From: Simmondsia chinensis
Lineage: Eukaryota; Streptophyta; Magnoliopsida; Caryophyllales; Simmondsiaceae
DNA length: 64,000 bases
Assembly: GCA_018398585.1 (NCBI GenBank)
Contig: JAGTTD010000007.1
Location: forward strand, 8,645,320 to 8,709,319
Direction: 5' to 3'
Each line of letters starts with the position of its first letter. Within the stretch, counting starts at the first letter, position 1. The notes under the pieces were generated by a model. The model was given only the letters and a program-made list of their open reading frames with translations, did not search any database and had not been told where the DNA came from. Both the position numbers and the translations under genes were made by a program. This document shows positions 43,701-55,200 of this stretch, piece after piece.

Positions 43701-44083
43701 CCAACACAACTGCATACACCAACATAACACTTTTGGATCCCCATCCATATGACCAAGACATATCATCTAAAATGTCACGTTATAGCCTTAGCAGACAAGT
43801 AATCCAAACTTGTCACTGACTACAAGTTTTTCAAATAACATTTCATTCCATTTACTCCAAGTCTATCTGTGGCTTAATCTCATAATCCGCTTAAAACAAA
43901 CATGTAAATGTAGTATGTGGACTACATCTATCTCATGGATGTTACTTAAAAGAAAATCACATGCAATAAATATATACTCACTTACACAAATTTAACGAGG
44001 AAACAACTGAAACTTAAATTTCATTCTATAATAAAGTAATAATTGCATGATAAAATTTAATTTTCAGGATACTGTTTCTAACA
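40743..44083 (-). repeat. LTR direct-repeat block of an unassigned LTR element
   Basis: Begins TGTTGGGAAA and ends TTTCTAACA. Two roughly 0.8-kb direct repeats, 41745-42555 and 42895-43690, share ordered phrases such as GAGGCTTG[TC]GCAGGGA, ATAACCCCTC[CT]ACTAGAT, CTGACTCGCCTT and CAAACACT[TG]GAA. Read on the minus strand the right copy starts TGTTAGAAACAG, a normal LTR start, so this looks like two adjacent LTRs with the interior lost. No gag-pol sequence and no TSD were found. Between the copies (42560-42895) is a GC-richer patch with CACGTGTCACG / CACGTGGCACG. Confidence 0.6.
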
Positions 44084-45600
44084 CTTCACGCCTAAGGCAG
44101 AAGAAGGAGATGATTGGCTTCAGAGGTAACATCTTCCATAAGACTTGTACGATTGGCAGAAGGGTATGTTACCTAGTCATTGATTTCAAAAGTCGTGAGA
44201 ATGCCATCTCCAAGGAAGCAATCCAGAAGCTAGGGTTAAAGGCGGAGGAGCATCCAAACCCTTTCAAGTTTTCATGGCTCGAGTAAGGAAACCAGTAAGA
44301 GTATCAAAATGCTGTCTGATTAACTTTTCAATTGGTACGGAATACTATGATAGGGTATGGTGTGATGTGGTTACCATGGATGCATGCCATTTGTTGCTTG
44401 GACAACCATGGCAATTCGACAGAGGCGCTACCCATGATGGCAGGCGAAACACCTACATCTTTGTGTTTGAGGGCAAAATGTTAGTCCTGTTTCCTAAGAA
44501 ATATGAAGCACCATGTTCGATGATAACTGAAAACCTGAATTCCCAAATTAAAGCCATGATTGCCAAGGAAGTTGGTGAGATTGAGATCGTATGGGCAAGC
44601 AGTGTAGGTGGAATAGGAGAAAATACTGAAAGAGTTTCCGAGGACTATCCCACCGTTGAGGGACATTCAGAACTGGACAACTAGTACCGAGAACTACCTT
44701 ACGAAATAGGCTTCATTACCAAATAAGTCATGTGGAGTTTTAGGAGCTTGTGTGCCAGAATGAGGCGTTACTCACCAAGGGTTTTCTTTCTTGGAGTCCA
44801 AGTCCTTGGTTCCAACTTTCTTGACGTCAACAAAGGATAGGATTTGGCAGAAGTGCATTCACAGCGGAACCATTAACAAGATGACGGTACGTTATCAGTT
44901 TTCCCTTCCAAGGTTGGGAGACTTACCCGCCAGCAATAAGTCCGAGAGGGATGTCCGCTTCATGAATCACTTTTGGAAGAATTTATGAAAGATGGCGAGT
45001 GCTTCTCTCGCCTTCAACTTTGTTCATCACCCGCAGACGCAAGACCATACTATGGTGATGAACAGAACATTAGTAACCTTCTCTGATGTCCTATTTTCGA
45101 GAATATCAAGGGATGGAAGCTGAAGTTGTATGAAGCCGAGTTGGCTCATAACAGCTCGATATGCCAAAGCATAGAGTTTCCACCATTTGTCCCTTGAACA
45201 CTAACAAACCTTGCACCAGTTTCGAATCTTATTCACCCACGTGAAAAGGCAAAGGACTCCATCTTCAATCATTAGGAGATACATGAGCAGACTCAAGCAT
45301 GATTGCTTGAGGCACACACCAAATAATAGATGGTGTGAATGAGGACTTCCAATGTACTTCTTACTTTGGTGAGAATGATCCGAATAAAACAATGGCGAAT
45401 TATTTCCAAACTAGGGAGAATCATGCAGCCCACGTCTTAGTGAGACGGGTTACAACCCACATCTTGGTGAGTCGGGTCAACAGTCTACGTATGGATCAGC
45501 TTGACGACATTGAGGACAGGTGTACGGGAACACAACTTGGCGAGAAAAACCCTTATGATCCATTTGTGAATTCGAGGACAAATTCTCTCCAATCCTAGGA
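44047..45600 (+). pseudogene. Gypsy-C pol relic with internal deletion
   Basis: The protease part is clear: 'CTIGRRVCYLVIDFKSRENA' (family VIDxGSxEN, Gly-Ser replaced), 'ISKEAIQKLGLKAEEHPNPF', then 'TEYYDRVWCDVVTMDACHLL' and 'LGQPWQFDRGATHDGRRNTY'. RT survives only as 'NKMTVRYQFSLPRLGDLP', which joins abruptly to sequence near 44960 resembling a later RT part. Integrase C-terminal text 'LKLYEAELAHNSS' follows near 45118. The catalytic RT box and integrase core are missing. It is a Ty3/Gypsy element distinct from Gypsy-A and -B. Confidence 0.75.
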
Positions 45601-45603
45601 GAA

Positions 45604-46139
45604 TGATGCAACCACACCATAGCGTTTAGTAGGTTGCTACGCGAATGGGTCTTTGCAGGTTGATCTTGGCGAGATGGCTACCTTGGCAGGATGGAAGAGA
45701 CACGCGGAAGGGATGTGAGCGAGCTTGTGGAATTTAACTTTAAGTAGGAAAGTTCAACAATGAATGGATAAGGATAAAAGCACACGGATTGCTAGATTAG
45801 CACATAGATTGATGGATGAGCACACGGATAGCTAGTATCCATCATTAATCTTTCGTTAGAATTTAATTTTTATTTTTATTTATTTTGAGTCTAACTGGGA
45901 AAGCTCTTCTATCTAAAGATGAGGAAATCTGGGTATTCATTTAATTTTTATAGATTTTATTCCTTATTTGCTCTTTCTTATTATCAGATTATAAGAATCA
46001 AGAATAGACTTATCTTCCCCTTTGTTCTTAATTGTTTTAGCAATGAGAATTTAAGGAAAGGTTGTTGAACTGTTTGTTCACAATTTTCTTCCTTCTATGC
46101 TACATTAGCATCACAATAAGATCATAACTGAAGATTACA
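45604..46139 (+). repeat. Gypsy-C 3' LTR (probable)
   Basis: Starts TGATGCAACCACACC just after the frame 'NSRTNSLQS', the typical gag-pol tail before a polypurine tract (CCTAGGAGAA), and ends GAAGATTACA. Immediately beyond, Copia-D sequence starts. No second copy is present in the window, so LTR status rests on position and TG..CA ends. Confidence 0.55.
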
Positions 46140-46645
46140 CTTACATGGAAGAAAAATACGTCTATCTTGGCGTACTCTTAGGGCAATACATGGCCTGTGT
46201 AACTGCCCCAAGGTATAGTTCTCCAGAATCATACATAGAATAACTAAAATCACGAATGCCATGACAAATATTTGGTCGAGTGATTACAAAATATAATAAT
46301 CGTTCCACTAAACGCTGATATCTACCAGGATCCGTGATTGGTTTCCCTTCTTTATCGGCTAAGTGGTGATTTTGAACAATGGGAAGTAGAAGTAGGCCAT
46401 GCCCTAAGTAGATCAACTTCAATCAAAATGTCTAATAAATACTTCCTCTGACTTAACATATTCTCGATCTTAGATCAGGCTACTTCTATACCAAGAAAAT
46501 ACTTCACCGGTCCTAGATTCTTAATACCAAATTGATGATTAAGCATCGATTTCACTCTTAAAATGTGCTCCACATTGTTCCCCATTATAATGACAACATC
46601 AACATACATAATAATAGCCAAATAAATAAAACCATTCAAAAATGT
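46140..46645 (-). pseudogene. Copia-D RT C-terminal part
   Basis: 'FGIKNLGPVKYFLGIEVA' near 46500 and 'HLADKEGKPITDPGRYQRLV' with 'RLLYFVITRPNICHGI' near 46250-46350 are the ordered motifs after the RT active site. The catalytic box, near 46590-46610, reads Y-V-D-V-V in place of Y-V-D-D, so the second Asp is lost. Several stops. Confidence 0.85.
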
Positions 46646-46969
46646 AGTGGTGGCCAGTGAGCTCGGCCCCCTCTATGTTACATTTGTCAGGGCAACAACT
46701 CAAAGAAAAACAATAATTTTTTTTTTCTATAAATTCAACCTCATTTTCTCATTTCACCATACAACAATCTTTCCAATTCTTTTTTCTCTACTTACTCTCC
46801 AATTTTTTCAAGTTCAAAGTTGCAACTGTATTCTACTCATAGAATCTTGTAGAAATTCAGCTTTCAGTTTTCACTTCGGTAATTTAGTATTGAAATTTTA
46901 TTTGTTTGTCATCTTTATTTACCTAATTTGCATTTTACTTATATTTTATAATTATAAATTAACGAAAAA

Positions 46970-49050
46970 ATGGCTCATAATTCATCTTCATTTGGAGGTG
47001 GTTGATCTAGTTCTAGCTCTTACCAACCACCTAAAGCTCCTAGAGTAGCTGAGCTTAATACGCAAGAACGGGAATATTTACGACCCAGTCCGTCACCTCC
47101 CTACACGGACACCTTAAGTTGGGAACAAGAGCATCATTACGAGCAAGATTATTTTGAAACGGGTGGTGCAGGATGTTCTCAAAACGAACCCACACCCACC
47201 ACCAATGAAACTAAAACTCGCACCACCACTATTGGTAGGCGTAGCACTAGCGACGTATGGAAACACTTCACACTAGATCGTGAAAATAATAAAGCATAAT
47301 TTTACGTGGTGGTGGGACAGGCACGTTAAAAAGCCACCTAAAAAAAAGCCACCCTGAATTATATACTAATAAAGCCCAACAAACTCTAGCATAGCATGCG
47401 ACTGGTGTGCTTGCAAGCTTTAGATTTTCACAGGAAAATAATAGACGTGAATTAGTAAGGTACATCATAGGGGCTGAAAAGCCATTTAATACTGGTGAAA
47501 ACCTTAGATTTGTCTGGTATTGTCAAAACGCGTTAAACCCCAACTCTATAAGGGTTCCTCGGAACACTTTCAAGCGGCACGCATTTAAAGAATTTAACAA
47601 TATGAGAAACGAATTACTAGATATTTTAAGGACGAACACGAGCATGTTCTCGTTGACGTCCGACACGTTAAAGTCGAATCCTGATGTGCCTTTCTTGTGC
47701 ATAATGGCACATTGGATTGATTCTTCATTTATAATGCAAAAGGGAATAATTGCTTTTACAGAATTTGAATATCCCCACACTAGTCAGACAATGATGGGTG
47801 CTATTAAGGAGGCATGCCAGCAGTGGGGGATACATGGCAAAATTTTTAGCGTTACTTTTAATAATGCTTCAAACAATGATGCTTCTGTAAGACAATAAAT
47901 TAGGCATAATAACCCATGGCAGATGAGAAATGCTTCCATTTACATTGCATTTGTCATATTTTGCATTTAACGGTAATGGATGGTTTGGAGATGATAAATG
48001 CTTTTCTTGAGCCTTTAAGAGAAGTAACTATAGCAATTAAATCATCCCGAGGTAAGAAAAGAAAATTTAAAGCTCTTTGCAATACACATGGTATTAATTT
48101 TACATAGTTTAAATTAGATACACAAACTAGGTGGTCATCCACGGTAGAAATGTTAGAAAGAATATTACCGTATAACGATATGTTAATTGAATTTGTGCAG
48201 GATAGGCGTTCGGATCTTAGGAATTTTAATTTGCTTAACGTAGATTGGGATGCAGTTATTTGTAACTTTTTATAGTTTTTAAAGAAGCTACGACTTATTT
48301 TTTTGGCAATTATTACCCTACCATTCCATAAGCAATATCTAAACTTGTAGATATTGCTGCTTGGATGGCAGAGAACGAATCCAATCCATTGTTGACGAAC
48401 TCTATTGCCGCCACGAAGCAAAATTTTATAAATATTATTCTGAATTACCACTAACATATCGTTTTGCCACAATTTTTGATCCCTGCTGTAAACTTATGGG
48501 TTTAAAATTATTTGCACAATATATTTATGAAAAATTAAATCCCGCTATTAATGTAGTATTTTTTATTTCGCAAGTTGATACAGATTTATGTGAATTTTTC
48601 CCCTTGTATGCTAGAAGATTATCATCTGATAATCAACATGCTTCTTCTACATCATCCTTCACATCCTCTGGTAAAGGAAAATCATATGCTTGGGATATGT
48701 TGGATCGATTGAGGTTTAAACAAAATCCCACATCATATGACGAACTTGATTTTTACTTGTGTTCGCCTATGCTTGAGTTCTACCCGACGCAAGCGACTTC
48801 GCATTTTGATCTTTTACAATGGTGGTGTTCCAATCAAACCCAATATCCCGTGCTTTCCACCATGGCACGTGATATACTAATGTGTCTGGTGTCTTCAGTG
48901 GCATCGAAATGTGCTTTTAGTACAGGTGGCAAGTTGATTGGATCGAAAAGCGCAAAGCTATCACCGTCCAGCTTGAAAATGTCGGAGTGCTTGAAGGACT
49001 GGTTGCATGCAGCGGATAGAAAGCAAGACCGACAAAAGTTGGGTTTATAG
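46970..49050 (+). pseudogene. hAT transposase (BED zinc finger, hATC), broken
   Basis: ATG at 46970 gives 'MAHNSSSFGGG', then a stop. The same frame continues to 'STSDVWKHFTLDRENNKA', the start of a BED finger. After a shift, 'GTGTLKSHLKK' carries the finger's His residues. From 47407 'LRFVWYCQNALNP' and 'TSMFSLTSDTLKSNPDVPFL' follow, then 'WIDSSFIMQKGIIAFTEFEY' and 'CICHILHLTVMDG', the RNase H-fold region. The C-terminus (48361-49050) is open: 'LPLTYRFATIFDPCCKLMGL', then the dimerisation domain with 'DLLQWWCSNQTQYPVLSTMA', 'SSVASKCAFSTGGKLIG' and 'SPSSLKMSECLKDWLHA'. It would cut and rejoin the hAT ends. Stops at about 47003, 47297, 47896, 48105 and 48273 kill it. Confidence 0.9.
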
Positions 49051-49461
49051 AGTGATGAAGAAGATGATTGTACCACCGATACAACAAGTCCCGTACTAAT
49101 CCCTGCCAGTTTAGAGTAAGTTAACATACTTATATTATTGTAATTCTATTTCTTATAATATGTTTCCTTTTATAGAATATATTTATAATTTTAAATGGTG
49201 GGATCATATTTTTTTATCATATTAGTATAGTTATATTTGTTAACAATTTATGATATATTTTATTTTATTAAATATATTTATAATTATGATTGTATTGTAT
49301 TGTATTGTATTTGTATGTTATATTATTCATCAATAAATTATAATTATGTTTTGGTCAAAACAAATGCATATTTTTATAATTTTAGAAGGCGTTGTTATAA
49401 TTGTATAGTATGTTATATTATATGATGTAATACATAATATATATAATACATATATAAAATT

Positions 49462-49467
<6 letters not shown>

Positions 49468-49493
<26 letters not shown>

Positions 49494-49494
49494 G
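49468..49494 (+). repeat. 27-nt pure G run near the right end of hAT-1
   Basis: G from 49468 to 49494, followed by CGGGCC and the GC-rich subterminal repeats. Preceded by AT-rich sequence (TAAAATTAAAAGA). Confidence 0.9.
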
Positions 49495-49623
49495 CGGGCC
49501 AGGACCAGACCTGGCCTGGACCGGCCCGAACCGAGCTCGATGGGCCAGGGCAAGGCGCAGGCTCGGCCCGGGAATGGTCATAACAAGGGCCTGGCCCGGC
49601 CCGTGGCCACCACCACAAAAATG

Positions 49624-49949
49624 TAATGTGAACAATTAGACTTCAATTAAGAGAAACCATGAGGAACCAAGATTAATCAGTGACGTGGTAAATTTCTGAT
49701 TCCAGTTTCCAGATGCTTGATTAAATCCACAAAGAGACTTATGAAAGTGACACACCTTACCCTAATGTTGTACCTCAAAACCTTGTCGAAGTTTCATGTA
49801 TACCTCCTCGTCAAGATCTTCATAAAAGAGGTCATTATTTACATCTAGTTGATGCACTATGCAATTAAGAACAGCTGCTACTACAAGAACATCCCAAAAA
49901 GTAACTACTTTAGAACTAAGGCAAATGTATCATGATAATTGATACCTTC
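49624..49949 (-). pseudogene. Copia-D RT middle segment
   Basis: Minus-strand frames give 'EGINYHDTFALVLK', 'VAAVLNCIVHQLDVNNDLFY' and 'DLDEEVYMKLRQGFE', the RT block before the catalytic box. Bounded by the hAT-1 TSD on the left and the Gypsy-B TSD on the right. Degenerate, with many stops. Confidence 0.85.
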
Positions 49950-50345
49950 TGTTAGCCTCCAATTCAAAAAGATTGAAAGTTAAACTTGTAGAAGAAAGAG
50001 TTGAGATGAGAAGAGAAGTGAAGGGGATGAGAAATAGAGAAGGAGATGAGAAGTAGAGAGAGAATTTCCAAAGGAAATCTGATTTGTTATTGACTGAATG
50101 CCCAACTTACATGATTTGAGCCTATTTATATTTGATCTAATACATTGAATCAATACCTCCAACTCTAACACTAAGAACTGGCGACAAACGAGCCAGCCGC
50201 CAGATTAGACTTTCCTAGACCAACTAATCGACCCTCCTTGGCGCCAAAGGCATGCCAACTAACTTTTGAATACAATGCAAAAGCAAAATCAAGACATTAA
50301 CCGCAATACAAACCAATTACAACCAAAACTTATAGAATCATAACA
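49950..50345 (-). repeat. Gypsy-B 3' LTR
   Basis: 396 bp. The adjacent TTCCCTCCCCCTT (50346-50358) is the complement of a strong polypurine tract on the minus strand. A related solo LTR is found inside CACTA-2. Confidence 0.95.
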
Positions 50346-51690
50346 TTCCCTCCCCCTTGAGAAGCTCCTTGTCCTCAAGGAGAAAAACTAGGAATTGGCT
50401 CTTCAAGAATGTGAGGTTCTCCCAAGTCACAAAGCTCTTGTCCAAATTATTCCATTGCACCAAAACTTCTTGCAAAGAACCTTCTTCCATCTGCAATGTT
50501 CTTCGACCCTTGACTGCAGCAGGTTGCAGCAGCAGTGTTCCATTAGTTCCAGCTTCAGGTGGCTCCCGTGAACTCTTAACTCCATTCTTCACCTGCTTTT
50601 TAAGTAAAGATACATGGAACACTGGGTGAATGTATGATTGAGGAGGTAAGTCAAGTTTGTATGCAACTTTGCCAATTTTCTCCAAAATCTTGTATGGACC
50701 AAAGAAGCGAGCACTTAGCTTGACATTCTTCCTGACAACCAATGAATATTGTCTATAAGGTTGTAATTTTAGTTAGACCATATCACCAACTTCATAATTT
50801 TTGTCTACCCTCTTTTTATCGGCATAGAACTTCATCCTTGCTTGAGCTTAAAGGAGATTATCTTTGAGAAGTTGCATCATTTGCTTCCTTTGCTGCAGAA
50901 ACTTAATGGCTGCAGATTCTGATGACATTGGCTGCTGCAACATAAATGGAGTAGGAGGAGCGTAGCCATACAATGCTTGGAAAGGAGTGATGCCAATAGA
51001 TGCATGTACATGAGTGTTGAACCAATATTGAGCTAGAGAGAGCCATCGGTTCCATTCTCTAGGCTGAGTGAAAACCATGCTTCGAAGGTATTGCTCAATA
51101 CATTGGTTAACACGATTGGTTTTTCCATCCGTTTGTGGATGATAAGATGAGCTAAGTGCCAATGTAGTGCCCAATAACTTGAACAACTCCCTCCAAAAAT
51201 TACTTGTAAAGATGTTGTCCCGATCAGAAACAATGGATTGAGGCAACCCATGTAACTTGTATATGTTGTCAAGGAAGATCTTTGCTAATCTTTCAGCTGT
51301 AACGGGTCGTGTGAGAGCAATGAAGTGGCTGTATTTGGTGAAATGATCCACTACTACCCATATGACTTCCTTGCTTTCAGACCTTGGTAATCCTCAATGA
51401 AATCCATGCTAATATTGATCCAAGCCCCATCCGGAACGGGAAGAGGCTGAAGAAGTCCCTTGTATTGATGATCCCCCAATTTGGTTTTTTGACACACCTC
51501 GCAAGCCTTAACATAATCACTCACTGCCTTCTTTAAGCTTTGCCAACTAAAATAGGCTTTAACCCTTTGATAAGTTCCCTCTACACCAGCATGACCTCCC
51601 CATGCTGAATCGTGAGGGGCTTGAACAATCTGATTTCTCAATTCTGTTGCAGAACCAATATACAGCTTGTTCTGAATTCTGATCATCCCT
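50346..51690 (-). pseudogene. Gypsy-B integrase with chromodomain
   Basis: Zinc domain 'HAGVEGTYQRVKAYFSWQSL' and 'CEVCQKTKLG'. Catalytic core 'ISMDFIEDYQGL', 'LPQSIVSDRDNIFTSNFW' and 'HPQTDGKTNRVNQCIEQYLR', where the third acidic residue (normally E in SERVN) is N, so the D-D-E triad is incomplete. GPY/F motif 'KLSARFFGPYKILEKIGKVA'. The C-terminal 'VLVQWNNLDKSFVTWENL' is a chromodomain. A stop/frameshift near 51350 and another near 50850-50740 break the frame. Confidence 0.9.
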
Positions 51691-53224
51691 TTCTACACTG
51701 ATATGCCTGCTTCACTGTCGACCTTTTTGGCATCTTTCACAAGGCTAGCAGCCACACACTCTTGGGAAAAAGGATCACCTTCATATGACTTATAAACTTC
51801 TTCCTTCCATGAAGGAATTACCACGGATATTGCATTGCACAATCCTTGCTCAGCATCCTCAAACTTCCTGGATAAAGCATCCGCTGCAGCATTCTCCTTA
51901 CCTTTTCTGTACTCAATGACATAATCAAGGCCAAGCATCTTCATTAGGCCCTTCTTTTGAATTCTAGTCACAATCTTTTGCTCAAGAAGGTGCTTGAGGC
52001 TTTGGTGATCCGTTCGAATAATGACCCTGTGACCATCCAAGTAATGCCTCCATTTCTCAACGGCTAGAAGAATTGCTAAGTATTCTTTCTCATATGTCGA
52101 CATGGCTTGATGCTTGGGACTAAGAGCTTAACTCAAATAAGCAATAGGCCTTCCTTGTTGGGAAAGAACAACCCCTATTCCAGAACCACTTGCATCTGTC
52201 TCCAGCACGGAATTTTCAGCAAAATTTGGCATTGCCAATACCGATGCTGCACACATAGCTGACTTGAGGGCCTCAAAAGCAGCCTGAGCCTTCACTGACC
52301 ACAAGAAAGCATCTTTCTTTAGGAGTTTAGTTAAAGGTTTTACAATAAATCCATAACCTCTAATGAACTTCCTATAATACCTGGTTAAACCTAAAAACCC
52401 TCTCAATTGCTTCAAGGTTATTGGAATTGGCCAATCTTGCATTGCTTGGACCTTAGTTGGATCAGTGGAAACTCCTTCTTGAGAGATGACATGGCCCAAA
52501 TACTCAAGCTTAGTCTGAGCAAACGAACATTTGGACAGCTTAGCAAAGAACTTGTGCTGCCGCATCACCACAAAGACTTCTCTAAGGTGGATGAGGTGAT
52601 CTTCATAAGAGGAACTATAAATCAATCTGTCATTGAAGAAGACTAGCACTGATCATTCATTGCCGCTTGAAAGGTGGCCGGAGCATTTGTTAGGCCAAAT
52701 GGCATAACAACAAACTCAAAATGCCCGTGATGAGTCTGAAAAGCAATCTTGTATATATCCGGCTCAAGAACTCTGATTTGATGATACCTCTGTCTCAAAT
52801 CAAGCTTATAGAAGAAACATGCTCCATATAACTCATCAAGCAAATCATCTATAACGGGAATGGAAAACTTATCTTTCACTGTCAAAGAATTCAATTGGTG
52901 ATAATCGATGCACATCCTAGCCGACCCATCCTTCTTCTTCACAAAGATCACAGGTGAGGCAAAAGGACTATGGCTTGGTCTAATGAAGCTCATGTGAAGC
53001 AACTCCTCAGCTTGTCTCTCAATTTCTGATTTTTGGGCATGAGCATATCGGTATGGCCTAATTTTAACTGGATCAGCATTTGCACGAAGTGGAATGGCAT
53101 GGTCCACACTCCTTTGAGGAGGAAGGCTCTTTGGTTGCTTAAAAACATCTTCAAACTCATCAACCAAGGCATAAACCTCAGGCTGAATATCCTGCTGTAG
53201 TTCAAAAGATGAAATAACAAACAA
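51691..53224 (-). pseudogene. Gypsy-B reverse transcriptase and RNase H
   Basis: RT: '[20 protein letters not shown]', '[15 protein letters not shown]', '[20 protein letters not shown]'. A small deletion and frameshift at 52640-52650 removes the loop before the active site, which then reads F-F-N-D-R instead of F-F-D-D-I, so the catalytic Asp pair is lost. RNase H: '[20 protein letters not shown]', 'STYEKEYLAILLAVEKWRHY', 'RTDHQSLKHLLEQKI', 'GKENAAADALSRK'. A stop near 52126 separates RT from RNase H. Confidence 0.95.
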
Positions 53225-53269
53225 GTGTCCAAGCCATTGAATTGCTTTCTTCTTGATTCCTCCTTGTAA

Positions 53270-53810
53270 TCATTTGCCATCAATCAACCGAAGCTGTGCT
53301 TCTTCAGAAATGCCTTGCAATGAGACTTTAGTGCCATGGACCTCAAATGCTACCGTCATTTTATCAAAATCAAAAACCACCGGATTGAAAGTTCTCATCC
53401 AATCTACACCTAGCACCGTATCACAACCTCCCAAAGGAAGAACTCTAAAATCAAAGGTGAATTGATGGTCTTGCATAGACCATGGAAACGCTAGGCACTT
53501 ATTTTGAGTAGTTATGGAGTTTCCATCAGCCACCATAACCGCCAATGGATGAGTTTTTGTCACTTCATGTTTCACTTTCTTAATCAATTTGGGATCAACA
53601 AAGCTATACGTGCTCCCACTATCAATAAGAATAATGATGGAAGTTTTACCAGCCTTTCCTTTGATACGAATGGTATTATGAGCTCCACTCCCGGTCAAGG
53701 CCTTCATGCAAATCTTAACTTCATCCTCCAACAACTCATCTTGTGAAGAAGGATCATAACTATCATCCTCAGCATCTGAATCTTCATTGTCAGAATCAAC
53801 TCTTGCACGG
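53270..53810 (-). pseudogene. Gypsy-B aspartic protease
   Basis: 'TSIIILIDSGSTYSFVDPKL' has the D-S-G-S-T active site intact. 'AVMVADGNSITTQNKC', 'FRVLPLGGCDTVLGVDWMRT' and 'FNPVVFDFDKMTVAFEVHG' complete the fold. It shares an open frame of 247 codons (53270-54013) with the zinc knuckle of gag, so this part could still be translated. Confidence 0.9.
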
Positions 53811-55126
53811 GACCCTCTTGTAGACATTAAGGCCTGGGATTTGCACCTATGACTAGGCTGATAAGGCTGATTACAATGGTAACATAGCCTCACTGAGCTC
53901 TTATCAACAGCACGCTTAAATCTGGAACCTGAAACATCCTTCTGCTGTGGTCTGAAGTTACTGCTTTTGAACTTATTCTTGTCGCTTGAACTTGCCAAAG
54001 TAGCTTCAATCAACTTAGCCTTGTTGTAAGCATTAGAAAATGTCTTAGGACCTATGGTCTCACTATATTCTTGATCCTAGGCTTCAAACCACGAACGAAA
54101 CAAGAGACATAATATGCCTCTGAATCCTGCGGAGAGATGGATATTATTGACAACAAATTAGCTCGTAAATTCTCAAATCTGATCATATACTCCCTCACGG
54201 TAGAGGTTTGGCACACCTTATTAAAACTGTCCACTATTGGCCCCAAGAAAGGTTAGGTTTGCTCTTCAACAAACTATAATACCATACCTCATGATCGCCA
54301 TGTAAATGTACTGCAGCTAGCTCGACTTTTTCAGCTTCATTTATGTTGTAATATTGGAAATACCGATCACACCTTCTCAACCAAGACTCCGGTTGTTTAC
54401 CATCAAAAGGATCTATTTCCATTCTTGGCTGCCTATGAGAGCCACTCCTGCCACCAGATGAAATGTCATTATTCACTGATCTTTACTGAAAGTGCTAATC
54501 AGGTGGCCTATCTTGATGTTCGAAGTCATCAACTGCATTTCGGTGGTGAATAACAGCATTAGGAAGCCTTGAGTTCTGATCTGAATTCAAGCCATTTGGC
54601 TTGGGATGAACTTGCTCTGTAGCTCGATCCTAATTTTCTGCAGCAACTTCAACCTCAGGAGGTTGATCACCCTCTGATCTAATGTGAACTGAAGGTCCGG
54701 CCTCTGGCTCAATCATTGGAGATTTATCACGACTCCTTGCTAAGCCTTCAGTTCTACTAATGTTCACTTGTGGTTGCACCACTTTAGCTGGTGGAAGAAT
54801 CTGACTAGCAGGCTTAAGGATCGCATGAAATGATGATTCCCTTGCTTATTGATCTGATCCTGTAGATTCACAAGCTTAGCCTCAATTTGCTGCAACCGAT
54901 CTTCCTTATTCGAATCTTTTTCCAGAAATAACTGCTACATTTTTAACAATTGATCAATATTTTGATCAAGCTTGTTATGTGAGTCCCAAAAATGATCAAT
55001 GGTAATATATTGAGGACCGATTGTTGCATCTGCACCAACAACAGTAGCGTAAGAGCGATCTGGACTCACAACCGCAGCTGCATTGGCTCTACCAGCTCCC
55101 GATTGTGTCCTCACTCCCTCAGCCAT
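53811..55126 (-). pseudogene. gag: Gypsy-B gag
   Basis: Probable start 'MAEGVRTQSGAGRANAAAVV' (ATG at 55126), followed by a coiled-coil region with a stop near 54938. The gag domain is 'MEIDPFDGKQPESWLRRCDR', 'ELAAVHLHGDHEVWYYSLLK' (54476-54234) and 'QDSEAYYVSCFVRGLKPRIK'. The knuckle 'CYHCNQPYQPSHRC' is at about 53848-53890. Several stops. Confidence 0.9.
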
Positions 55127-55181
55127 AATCTGAATGCTTTTCTTTTGTTTTGCCAACTCCAAACAAGTAATTGATTGTTTG

Positions 55182-55200
55182 AACCAACTCTGATACCAAT
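55182..55200 (-). promoter_or_regulatory. Gypsy-B primer binding site
   Basis: On the minus strand ATTGGTATCAGAGTTGG follows the 5' LTR and is complementary to the initiator Met tRNA 3' end. Confidence 0.85.

Larger units (their letters stand above)
46646..49615 (+). mobile_element. hAT-1: hAT transposon with transposase relic, 2970 bp
   Basis: Perfect 8-bp TSD CAAAAATG (46638-46645 and 49616-49623). Ends are inverted: TAGTGGTGGCCA on the left, TGGTGGTGGCCA as complement of the right. The right subterminal region is GC-rich with GGCCCGGCCC/GGGCC motifs and a 27-nt G run. It encodes a broken transposase with a BED zinc finger and hAT dimerisation domain. Full-length structure suggests an autonomous element before decay. 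Confidence 0.95.

Noticed and set aside
40738..44090. 5-bp TSD for the LTR direct-repeat block
   Set aside because: Flanks AACCG and CTTCA do not match, so the block is either truncated or not a single insertion.
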